Source of the DNA: Baffinella frigidus
Taxonomy: Eukaryota > Cryptophyceae > Cryptomonadales > Baffinellaceae
Direction of reading: 5' to 3'
Assembly (NCBI GenBank): GCA_026770585.1
Contig: MU646781.1
Location: forward strand, 85,842 to 99,068
Length of the DNA: 13,227 nucleotides
Positions 6,864-13,089 of this stretch are shown piece by piece. The stretch's first letter is position 1, and the number at the start of each line of letters is the position of its first letter. A program made the translations under genes and the position numbers. A model generated the notes under the pieces. It saw only the letters and a program-made list of their open reading frames with translations. It was not told where the DNA came from and ran no database searches.

Positions 6864-7000
6864 ATCTCCACAAAAGTATTAATTAATTGCTCTTGGCGCA
6901 ACGAAATTTACTACACAAATGCTCTACTATTACTTGTATAAGCAAATCGTGTAGTAATTTTCGTTGCCAGAAAGCAATTAATTAATACTTGTATGGAGAT
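6864..7000. mobile_element. Nested palindromic element, subfamily b
   Basis: 137 bp. Outer arms ATCTCCA..AAGTATTAATTAATTGC; inner core GCAACGAAAATTACTACAC (one arm has AAATTTAC), loop about 25 nt. Same subfamily as 8653-8788 but in the opposite orientation, so the whole nested unit has moved as one. Confidence 0.85.
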
Positions 7001-7024
7001 TAAACTGAGGAGATGGAACCCCCC

Positions 7025-7120
7025 AACGAGACAGCAGGTCGCCATGTCCCTTTTAGTCACGTGGGGCGCAAAAAGGGACGTGACCTTTTGGTCACGTCCC
7101 TTTTGGTCACGTGGGGCGTT
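7025..7120. repeat. GTCCCTTTTGGTCACGTGGGGCG repeats
   Basis: Three or more copies of GTCCCTTTTnGTCACGT in both orientations, making overlapping hairpins. No gene. Confidence 0.6.
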
Positions 7121-7151
7121 CTGGACGAATGGCTCAGTCGGCCAAGACATC

Positions 7152-7314
7152 CCACCAACCCTCCCGGTTGGACCAAATCATCTATTTTAGACTTGAGATT
7201 TGCCCGTGCAGAGACCCCGGATCCGGGGTCTGATCCAGGGTCTCTGCAAGGGTAAATCAAGGGTAGATCTAAAAGCTAGAATCGACGATTTGGTCCAAGC
7301 GTGAGGGTTGGTGG
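7152..7314. mobile_element. 163-bp inverted-repeat element, CCACCAACCCTC type
   Basis: 28-nt arms (CCACCAACCCTC..TTGGACCAAATC) at both ends, with a second inner hairpin GCAGAGACCC..GGGTCTCTGC around GGATCC. Non-coding. Confidence 0.7.
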
Positions 7315-7377
7315 TCGGTATCTCCTCAGAAACGCTGCACCCCTGGTTGTATGTCGCCTCTTGACTCGTTCCAGGTT

Positions 7378-7483
7378 TTATCTCTGAAAACGAGTTCTAA
7401 AACTCGTTTTCTTAAGTCAATTCCCCTACAAATTTGTCAACTTATGCGGAGAGTAAAGAATAAGTTGACGAATTTGTAGGGGA
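7378..7483. mobile_element. TTATCTC MITE copy 4, right end truncated
   Basis: Begins TTATCTCTGAAAACGAG like the complete copies and stays colinear up to AATTTGTAGGGG; the last 40 bases or so of the right arm are absent. Confidence 0.75.
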
Positions 7484-7520
7484 CCGCACCCGGAGGGGGA
7501 AGTCCCTTAGCTTTTAAAGG

Positions 7521-7595
7521 CCCAGGGTTTTAAGACTTGTACAGGGCTATTATAGACTCCCTGTACAATCCTTTTAGAATTCTTCACGTCCTGGG
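7521..7595. repeat. Hairpin TTGTACAGGG/CCCTGTACAA
   Basis: 10-bp perfect inner arms (7537-7546, 7559-7568) inside a weaker outer pairing (CCCAGGG..CCTGGG). No gene. Confidence 0.55.
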
Positions 7596-7664
7596 TAGGG
7601 CCACGTTTTTGGACCATTATTTCATTCACAACTGGAGCCGTCTATGAGAATCGGCGCACGTGAT

Positions 7665-7827
7665 CCCCTACAATGCACCAGATACGAGCTCGTAGGGTAA
7701 CGGCCCACCATCATGACCCCTACCATGCACCAGATGACATGATGACCCCTACAATGCACCAGATGTCCCCTACAATGAACCAGATAGGGTAACGGCCCAC
7801 CATGATGACCCCTACAATGCACCAGAT
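7665..7827. repeat. CCCCTACAATGCACCAGAT minisatellite
   Basis: Five copies starting at 7665, 7717, 7746, 7767 and 7809 with irregular spacers, two of which share AGGGTAACGGCCCACCAT. Spacing too irregular for CRISPR. Confidence 0.75.
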
Positions 7828-7829
7828 GT

Positions 7830-8090
7830 CATGTGCTGACAAAAGGAAAAATTGCGAAGGGTCACGACCCCAAAATAGAACAGTCACCTGGTCACGTTTG
7901 GTGCAAGCTAAGAAGGTCATATGAGACCAACGCGCCTGGTCTTGTCCCGTTTATTATTCTTTTACATCCCCGACCGGTGCGAGATCGCGGTGGCCCCCCT
8001 TCATCATGTCTCCGAGAGGACGTGTTGATTTACGTATTATGCGTATGTGGGTGGAGCCATTGGATTCTCGGGGACTCCCGGCCCCGGGCG
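7830..8090. other. No feature recognised
   Basis: Mixed-composition spacer. GGGTCACGACCCCAAAATAGA resembles CCGAAATAGAACAG at 12878 and GGGTCACGGCCTGAAAAT at 13081, so it may be the flank of an eroded element. Open frames show no domain. Confidence 0.4.
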
Positions 8091-8093
8091 CGG

Positions 8094-8139
8094 ATTGACT
8101 TAAGAAAATGAGTTTTAGAACTCGTTTTCTGAGATAAGG
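8094..8139. mobile_element. Solo right end of TTATCTCA MITE
   Basis: ATTGACTTAAGAAAATGAGT through TTTTCTGAGATAA matches the last 45 bases or so of copy 1. No left half. Confidence 0.7.
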
Positions 8140-8580
8140 TTGGCGGATTTGTCCAGCGGGGGGGGGGGCTAAACCATAACCTAGGTGCTTGCATCGTGGG
8201 GTGAGTGACGATTAGTGAGATGGCATGAGCGCACGACCTTGATATGTCGCCGTTGCCTACGCACCTCAAATTCTTGTGGGTGTGGCCTATATATGATAGA
8301 TGGACGGCTTATTTGGACGTGACGGTAGTAACTTTTTGTACCGGCTTGTACCTTTTTGTACCGCCTTGTTACAGCCCGGTACTACGCACCTCGTACAGAC
8401 TGGTTCTAGATGTGCCTCAGTTGATCTGGGCTCCGCACCACATGAATTGATAGCGCAGGCCTCCGTACTAACACTATAGTGCAACGCGCACCTAGAAATA
8501 GTTAATGCGGAGCTCAGAGTAAGTGACGCAGAGCTCGGCTGGATTCCGCTCTGTAACACCCTGGATTTCACGATTTTATG
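8140..8580. other. Spacer with dispersed repeats, no gene
   Basis: Holds short CTTTTTGTACCG repeats (about 8333-8367), a copy of the CCTCAGTnGATCTGGGCTCC repeat (8395-8434) and its inverted relative (8500-8540). One frame of the latter reads YRLVLDVPQLIWAP, resembling the frame at 6621-6695, but the wider repeat family is not coding. Confidence 0.4.
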
Positions 8581-8610
8581 GGCATGCAATGAATGTCATC
8601 ATCGATGCAG

Positions 8611-8650
8611 GGGAGTCAGTGGTGGGCCCGGAAGAGGTGTTGCTCGAGAT
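8611..8650 (+). pseudogene. Partial copy of DUF924 exon A (A')
   Basis: Has the same upstream intron AATGTCATCATCGATGCAG and acceptor, then codes ESVVGPEEVL before breaking off at the start of the nested palindrome (8653). Missing FWFG and donor. Confidence 0.72.
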
Positions 8651-8652
8651 TA

Positions 8653-8788
8653 ATCTCCATACAAGTATTAATTAATTGCTTTTGGGAACGAAAATTAATA
8701 CACGATTTGCTCGTAAAAGTAATAGTAGAGCATTTGTGTAGTAGATTTCGTTGCGCCAAAAGCAATTAATTAATACTTTTGTGGAGAT
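8653..8788. mobile_element. Nested palindromic element, subfamily b, inverted
   Basis: 136 bp, reverse orientation of 6864-7000, with outer arm AAGTATTAATTAATTGCTTT and the GAACGAAAATTAaTACAC core. It interrupts or truncates the exon A copy. Confidence 0.85.
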
Positions 8789-8825
8789 GAAGATGGCATG
8801 AGCGCCTTGCTGCAGGAGAGTCAGA

Positions 8826-9200
8826 TGTCATGAGCTGTTATCACCTTGATTGGCTAGGCTGAAACCTAGCCAGTGAATTCGATCATCGTGGAACAGCCCC
8901 GCCGGCAGGCTCTTGAGCGCCCGCGTGACCGGTCACGCGGACGCCGAAGCCAACTGTCCGAGGTGACTGCCTTGCGTGTTCCCCTTTGGGGTTTGGGGTT
9001 TGGGGTTTGGCCCTAGCCCTGAACCCTACCCCCCCCCCCAATTTGTGTTTGTGTTTGTGTTTGGGGTGTGGGTGCAGCGGAGACAGTGGAGGGTCCCGAT
9101 GAGATTTTGCGTGAGCTGTCGTGAGCGCCGTGATATAGGAGAGTGACATGTCATGAACTGTTATCACCTTGAGTGGTATGTCATGAACTGTTGTCACCAT
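8826..9200. repeat. GTCATGArCTGTTATCACCTTGA repeats and a GC-rich island
   Basis: The motif occurs near 8827, 9150 and 9181. Between them, 8880-8972 is GC-rich with an 18-bp palindrome (CGCGTGACCGGTCACGCG) and a possible donor GAG/GTGACT. Frames there look protein-like on both strands but none fits the neighbouring exon phases. A short G-rich telomere-like run follows (8983-9045). Confidence 0.4.
9078..9113 (+). pseudogene. Partial copy of DUF924 exon A (A'')
   Basis: Acceptor GTGGGTGCAG then codes ETVEGPDEILRE, matching ETVVGPGEVLRF; the FWFG part and donor are absent. Most diverged of the exon A copies. Confidence 0.6.
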
Positions 9201-9225
9201 CAATGAAATGTCATCATCGATGCAG

Positions 9226-9280
9226 GGGAGACGGTGGTGGGTCCGGGCGAGGTGTTACGCTTCTGGTTCGGCTCCGAGTG
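9226..9280 (+). CDS. DUF924 exon A (FWFG motif)
   Basis: 55 nt (2+51+2): 17 codons ETVVGPGEVLRFWFGSE plus TG. Acceptor CATCGATGCAG; donor GTGAAC. An in-frame TGA lies 21 nt upstream of the first complete codon and there is no in-frame ATG, so this is an internal exon. TG joins the G of exon B to give Trp. Confidence 0.78.
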
Positions 9281-12200
9281 GTGAACCCCCCCCAAGCTTC
9301 TGGTTCGGCTCCGAGTGGTGAACCCCTAAACCCTAAACCCTGAACCCCACACCCGAACCCCCAGCCCCTAACCCCTAACCCCAAACCCCCAAACCCCAAA
9401 CCCCGTGGTCAACCATCCACCCACCCTTTAGGGTTAAGGTTTAGGGTTCAAGGTTTAGGGTTTAAGGTTAGAGTTTAGGGTTTAGGGTTTAGGGTTACCT
9501 TGTTCGTGATGATGGTCCTGCGAAGCAGTTGAAGGTTTAAGGTTTAGGGTTTAGGGACACTTTAGGGTTTAGGGTTAGAGTTTAGGGTCCAGGTTTTTTT
9601 TTAGGGTGCAGGGTTAGGGTTTAGGGTTTAGGGTTACCTTGTTCGTGATGATGGTCCTGCGAAGCAGTTGAAGGTTTAAGGTTTAGGGTTTAGGGACACT
9701 TTAGGGTTTAGGGTTAGAGTTTAGGGTCCAGGTTTTTTTTTAGGGTGCAGGGTTAGGGTTTAGGGTTTAGGGTTACCATGTTCGTGATCATCGTCCTCCG
9801 AACGTGCGCCATCATGCCATGACCGTGCACCCACGTGACCTCTCTCTCGTTGTTCCTCCTGGAACCTAGCCTCCGTGGGGGGGGATACACGGCGGCCATT
9901 TTCGGTGTGGTCCGATCAAACGCGCTTTTCCTGCGCTTGCTGAACCAGCGAGTGGTGGTGTTTCGGGACTCTCGTCAGCCTGAACCCTAGACCCTGCACC
10001 CGACACCCTAAGCCCTAACCTCCAAACCTGTGATGATCCATCATCCAAGTTTCGCTGCGCGAGGACGTCATTCAATTTGATTTTTTTACCAGAATCCTAA
10101 GGGAAATGGACTTTTAGATTGAAAAAGCTGAGGCCAGATTCTGGCCTCAGCTTTTAAACGAAGCCCCGGGTCGAAGCCCCGGGCGGTAGGCTGACGTTAC
10201 CGGGGGTTGTACGTTGCAGTGTGTCGAAGCCCCAAGCCCCCAGCCGAGAAGCCAAAGCGCGACCGGGCGTCGGCGTCGAGCAGCGTCGTCGTATCTCTAT
10301 TGAGTGCATGGTTCCAGAAGGTTGGAGATACGCAGAGATACGACGACGCTGCTCGGTTGGAGATACCTTCTGGCGTAGCCAGCCAACCTGGACCTCTCAC
10401 GACCCCGCGCGGTGTTGAAAGAGACTGAACCAGCGAGTGGTGATGTTTCGGGACTCTCGTCAGCCTGAACCCTAGACCCTGCGCCCGACACCCTAAGCCC
10501 TAACCCCTCAACCTTTGATGGTGCATCGTCCAGGTTCCAGGCATCGAACCTGGACCTCTCACGATCCCGTGGGGTTGGAAGAGACTTTATTGAACCGATG
10601 CCGTCGAACCATGCGTTCGAACCATGCCGTCGAACCATGCACTCAAGGGGTTGGAAAAGACTTCATTGAACCTATGCCGTCGAACCATGCACTCAAGGGG
10701 TTGAAAAAGACTTCATTGAACCTATGCCGTCGAACCATGCACTCAATGCGGCCAGAGAGGGCTCGAAAGGAAGTTCTTCGAACGTTGTGAATCTGCGTCC
10801 ACTTAGCAGCGGCCGAGTTCCTTCCCCCCCGGATATCCGGGGGAAATGCGGTTGAAATCCAATGCACATGGATAAGATTCTAGTGCAAATCGTTTAGATG
10901 GACTGTGTCCGTGAAGCCCTCAGTGGCTGCTAAGTGGACTACCAAAACGTCGGCAGGTTGGATGGTTGACTGGCGCCTCTGATCACTCAACCCTAGACTA
11001 TGAGCCCTAATCCCTACACCCTAAAGCCTGAACCCTGAACCCTGAACCCTAAACCCTAAACCCTAAACCCTAAACCCCCGGGGGCAGGTTCGACGACAAT
11101 GAGCGGATGAAGACGCCCGAGTACCAGAAGGAGCGTTCCAAGGTGTGGTTCAAGACCAACGTCACCCTCGACACCGAGGTGCCTCTCCACCTCCACCTCC
11201 ACAAGGGGGTACACCCCTGGGGGGGGGTCGCCCCTCTCCCGCCCCCCCTCCCCCCCCCTCCTCTGCCGCTCAGGCCAGCCTTGTCGCTCACAAACGGTTG
11301 GTGACTATCATGCCAGACAGTCTAGCATGCCACCCCCTCTGTAACACCCTGCACGCCGCGAGGTGCTACCCAGCACCTCCACTACGGGGCGGGTGGTTCC
11401 TAGAGCGTTCTAGTTACCATCCAGCCAGACGCCCGAGTACCACACGGAGCGTTCCAAGGTGTGGTTCAAGACCAATGGCACCCTCGATGCCGAGGTATGC
11501 CCCCCCCTCCACCACCACTGGAACCCTAAGCCCTAAAACCTAAACCTAAAACCTAGACCTCAACCCTAAACCCTAAACTCTAAACCCTAAACCCTAAACC
11601 CTAAACCCTAAACCCTAAACCTTAAACCCCAAACCCTAAACCCCAAACCGCGCGGATCGTCGCCCCGGGGACAGGTAATCCTGAACCCTAAAACCCTCAC
11701 CCTAAACCCTAAACCCTAAGACCTAAATCCCACACCCCAAACCCCAAACCACAAACCCCAAACCCTAACCCAGACCTGCAAGACATTCGGAGCGACGATC
11801 CGCGCAGCTCTGGCTTAGCATGCCACCTAGCAACCTCCCAACCCTCAACCCTCAAGGCTCAACCCTGCACCCCATGGGCCGAAAACGCAGCACGCCCGAC
11901 TGGCTGGCAGGTCTCATCCGGTCGAGTATTTGAGTCGAATACGATTTCGGGGATCTCCGATTCGATTTGCAACGAAAATTACTACCCAGACGTGACTGGA
12001 AAAGTCCGGTGTGTAGTAATTTTCGTTGCCAGGATCGTATTTTGAGTCAAATACTCGTCGCGATTAGATGTGCGAGACACTCGGGGCGACGATCTGCTTG
12101 GCGCTGGGGGGATTCATACCACCGCCCCCCCCCCCCAACAACAACCGCTTCAGACCCAAACGTCTCCCGGACCTGGGTTAGGGTTCACGCTTCAGGGTTT

Positions 12201-12831
12201 CAGGGTTCCGGAACCCTGAAACCCTGAAGCGGATCTGGGTTAGGGTTCACGCTTCAGGGTTTCAGGGTTTTCTGAAACCCTGAAGCGTGAACCCTAACCC
12301 AGATCCGGGAGACGTTTGGGGCGACGATTCGCGCCGGACTGGCGGGAGAGCTTTTCCTAAACCCAAATCCTAAACCCGCCCAACCCTCAAGGCTCAACCA
12401 CAACTAGAGGTTAGATACGAGGGATCCTAGGACCAAAAAGTCTCGGCCTACGGTAGGAGGTCCTAGGCAATGCCGTAGGCCTAACTACCCCCTTTTCAGG
12501 CCGTCGAAACCCAACCACAGCACGGCTGTTGCACGGGGGCAGATCCGAGGGACGTTTGGAGTGACGATCCGCTTGGCGCTTGGGGGAGAGCTGCCCCCGA
12601 GTGGCTCACCCACCCTCAACCCTCCAGGCGGAATCCACCATCAACTCCTGAGCCGTCAACGCTGCCCGGCGGTGGCGCGGGGCAATAATCAACCCTGAAC
12701 CCTGAAACCCTGCACCGTAATCGCACGCCTGACGTCAGATCCGGGAGACGTTTGGGGCGACGATTCGCGCGGCGCTGGCGGGAGAGTTGACCGCTCCTGA
12801 GTGGAACACCCACCCGGGCATGGTCGCGAAG
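9226..12831 (+). CDS. DUF924-family protein, N-terminal part of a split gene
   Basis: Exons 9226-9280, 11088-11178 and 12739-12831 join in phase (2 to 1, then 0 to 0) into 239 nt. The product reads ETVVGPGEVLRFWFGSEWF, then MKTPEYQKERSKVWFKTN and IRETFGATIRAALAGEL. DUF924 (Pfam PF06041) proteins begin with a VL.FWFG motif, then a SPEYQ..RSK(L/V)WF segment in the plant/algal type, a D.EI...FG..I.AAL.GEL helix and later a DQFPRN motif, which would be in exons right of the window. They are all-alpha, TPR-like proteins of about 180-250 residues with no established reaction. The true start is not in these exons; a possible targeting exon is at 5692. Identification is from motif memory. Confidence 0.8.
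9296..9317 (+). pseudogene. 3'-end copy of DUF924 exon A
   Basis: GCTTCTGGTTCGGCTCCGAG plus TG and the same GTGAACCCC donor, repeated 16 bp after exon A. It lacks the acceptor and first half. Two alternative donors thus exist in tandem. Confidence 0.75.
9318..9415. repeat. CCCTAAA/CCCCAAAC telomere-like block
   Basis: Starts directly at the donor of the exon A end-copy and is C-rich on the gene-sense strand. Confidence 0.75.
9421..9777. repeat. TTTAGGG-like block with a perfect 139-bp tandem duplication
   Basis: 9495-9633 and 9634-9772 appear identical, including a 9-T run. Each begins TTACCTTGTTCGTGATGATG, a diverged copy of the end of the candidate minus-strand exon at 9777-9858. Here the C-rich strand is the minus strand, opposite to the DUF924 gene. 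Confidence 0.85.
9777..9858 (-). CDS. Candidate minus-strand exon, unknown protein
   Basis: 82 nt (1+81) between acceptor GGTTCCAG and donor GTAACC: 27 codons RNNEREVTWVHGHGMM then AHVRRTMITNM. The last codons recur as LLRRTIITNK before the same donor in both 139-bp repeats. Both show the same habit as the confirmed exons: donor running into CCCTAAACCC on the sense strand. It lies inside the first DUF924 intron on the other strand. No family recognised; the plus-strand reading (MFVIIVLRTCAIM) is a weaker alternative. Confidence 0.35.
9935..10035. repeat. Direct repeat CTGAACCAGCGAGTGGTG.., copy 1
   Basis: About 95 bp ending in GACACCCTAAGCCCTAACC, repeated at 10424-10515 with few changes. 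On the minus strand a frame LTRVPKHHHSLVQ is kept, with the C/T difference silent. This could be another exon copy, but no donor is convincing. Confidence 0.6.
10123..10155. repeat. Perfect hairpin AAAAGCTGAGGCCAG
   Basis: 15-bp perfect arms with a 3-nt ATT loop, followed by a direct repeat of CGAAGCCCCGGG (10159-10183). No coding context to call it a terminator. Confidence 0.65.
10277..10355. repeat. 22-bp inverted repeat CGAGCAGCGTCGTCGTATCTCT
   Basis: Perfect arms 10277-10298 and 10334-10355; the right arm is followed by a smaller overlapping pair CCAGAAGGT/ACCTTCTGG (10315, 10368). MITE-like or foldback. Confidence 0.7.
10424..10515. repeat. Direct repeat CTGAACCAGCGAGTGGTG.., copy 2
   Basis: Second copy of 9935-10035; ends in CCCTAAGCCCTAACCCC. 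Confidence 0.6.
10571..10744. repeat. 50-bp tandem repeat GCCGTCGAACCATGCACTCA
   Basis: Units start at 10626, 10676 and 10726 with a 50-bp period; a shortened unit with 26-bp spacing is at 10600. Each contains GGGGTTG(G/A)AAAAGACTTCATTG. Frames through it are not gene-like. Confidence 0.8.
10745..10985. other. Spacer, no gene recognised
   Basis: Contains two copies of a short GTCCACTTAGCAGC / CAGTGGCTGCTAAGTGGAC inverted pair (10797-10810 and 10921-10939) that define a roughly 140-bp foldback, and a short palindrome CCCCCCGGATATCCGGGGG. Confidence 0.45.
11000..11078. repeat. CCCTAAA telomere-like block upstream of exon B
   Basis: CCCTGAACC and CCCTAAA units leading into the exon B acceptor; C-rich on the gene-sense strand. 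Confidence 0.8.
11088..11178 (+). CDS. DUF924 exon B
   Basis: 91 nt (1+90): FDDNERMKTPEYQKERSKVW then FKTNVTLDTE. Acceptor GGGGGCAG right after CCCTAAACCC; donor GTGCCT. The R.K(S/T)PEYQ..RSK.WF stretch follows FWFG in plant/algal DUF924 proteins. Phase 1 in, 0 out. Confidence 0.78.
11429..11494 (+). pseudogene. Partial copy of DUF924 exon B
   Basis: 22 codons TPEYHTERSKVWFKTNGTLD then AE, with acceptor CCAGCCAG and a better donor GTATGC. Lacks the first eight codons. Relative to exon B: four amino-acid changes (Q/H, K/T, V/G, T/A) and two silent ones, so it is under weaker constraint than the exon 3 pair. Confidence 0.7.
11520..11773. repeat. CCCTAAA telomere-like block
   Basis: Includes an almost pure (CCCTAAA)n stretch at about 11562-11640. 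Contains an inverted exon C fragment (11648-11666) and ends in CCCTAACCCAG, which is the acceptor of an exon C copy. Confidence 0.85.
11648..11666 (-). pseudogene. Inverted fragment of DUF924 exon C
   Basis: Minus strand reads GGGGCGACGATCCGCGCGG, matching exon C positions encoding GATIRA. Orientation is opposite to the gene. Confidence 0.6.
11774..11818 (+). pseudogene. DUF924 exon C copy 1
   Basis: Acceptor AACCCTAACCCAG, then TCKTFGATIRAALA and an in-frame TAG. Reading through this copy would end the protein. Confidence 0.7.
11923..12057. mobile_element. Nested palindromic element, subfamily c
   Basis: Outer arms CGAGTATTTGAnTC..TACGAT, inner core GGCAACGAAAATTACTACAC shared with the other subfamilies. 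The left arm carries about 20 extra bases (TTCGGGGATCTCCGATTCG) between outer arm and core. Confidence 0.82.
12068..12115 (+). pseudogene. DUF924 exon C copy 2
   Basis: Acceptor CGCGATTAG, then MCETLGATICLALGGF. Ends in a poly-C tract with no donor. Confidence 0.65.
12155..12172 (-). pseudogene. Inverted start of DUF924 exon C
   Basis: Minus strand reads CTAACCCAG then GTCCGGGAGACGTTTGGG, the exon C start with its telomere-like acceptor, in reverse orientation. Confidence 0.65.
12188..12306. repeat. Two abutting perfect palindromes
   Basis: 12188-12231 is a 44-bp perfect palindrome without a loop. 12231-12306 has 35-bp perfect arms and a 6-nt loop (GGTTTT). Both are built from the telomere-like TTCAGGGTTTCAGGG and, in the second, GGGTTAGGGTTCACGC sequence. 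The second ends in the acceptor of exon C copy 3. Confidence 0.9.
12303..12350 (+). pseudogene. DUF924 exon C copy 3
   Basis: Acceptor AACCCTAACCCAG, then IRETFGATIRAGLAGE, one residue different from exon C. The second half is missing and CCTAAACCC follows. Confidence 0.72.
12425..12500. mobile_element. Solo arm of the CCTGAAAA palindromic element
   Basis: Spacer plus right arm of the element at 13090-13227 (GGACCAAAAAGTCTCGGCC.. ..CCTTTTCAGG); the left arm is missing. Confidence 0.8.
12543..12600 (+). pseudogene. DUF924 exon C copy 4
   Basis: Acceptor GGGGGCAG, then IRGTFGVTIRLALGGEL. A four-base shortage follows and shifts the frame before GAGTGGCTCACCCACCC, which matches EW.THP of exon C. 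The longest of the broken copies. Confidence 0.7.
12739..12831 (+). CDS. DUF924 exon C
   Basis: 93 nt, 31 codons, phase 0/0: IRETFGATIRAALAGEL, then TAPEWNTHPGMVAK. Acceptor TGACGTCAG, donor GTGCCT. The only copy complete through EWNTHPGMVAK with a donor in frame. The AAL.GEL...W helix pair matches the family; next should come the segment with the DQFPRN motif, outside the window. Confidence 0.78.
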
Positions 12832-12926
12832 GTGCCTCCGACTCTCCGCCACCCACGTGACCAAGAAGTTCGTTATTGCCCGAAATAGAACAGCCACCAG
12901 TGTCAACTTAAGAGACGATGCCAAAA

Positions 12927-12990
12927 GTGGCTGATGGCTGGCTGGCAGGCAGGCAGGCAGGCATGCAGGCTGTCAATCAGCCTGCCTCCC
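12927..12990. repeat. (GGCA)n tract and foldback
   Basis: GGCTGGCTGGCAGGCAGGCA pairs with TGCCTGCC-like CAGCCTGCCTCC at 12978-12990. No gene. Confidence 0.6.
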
Positions 12991-13024
12991 TCCTAGCTAT
13001 GGGTAGACGCACTATGAGACATGG

Positions 13025-13049
13025 TCGCGGAACACCCACCCGGGCATAG
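13025..13049 (+). pseudogene. 3'-end copy of DUF924 exon C
   Basis: CGCGGAACACCCACCCGGGC then ATAG and donor GTGCCTCC, repeating the EWNTHPG end of exon C with the last codons deleted, 200 bp downstream. Confidence 0.65.
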
Positions 13050-13089
13050 GTGCCTCCTCCCTCTTCCCGCCACTTTAATAGGGTCACGG

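Noticed and set aside
7665-7827. CRISPR-like array
   Set aside because: Repeat spacing is irregular, spacers share sequence, and the context is eukaryotic.
8883-8972. An exon upstream of DUF924 exon A
   Set aside because: Protein-like frames exist on both strands, but the plus-strand frames either carry stops or end in a phase that does not fit exon A; an 18-bp palindrome may explain the composition.
10123-10155. Rho-independent terminator
   Set aside because: Perfect hairpin but no adjoining gene or clear T tract on either strand, and eukaryotic DNA; listed only as a repeat.
10525-10565. tRNA T-arm-like hairpin (CCAGG-TTCGATG-CCTGG, minus strand)
   Set aside because: No D-arm, anticodon arm or acceptor stem can be found around it; the flanks are repeated elsewhere.
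11107-11543. A continuous protein of 65-132 codons from the exon B region
   Set aside because: Only the part up to 11178 is DUF924-like; the rest is translated intron (His/Pro/Leu-rich from C-rich repeat).
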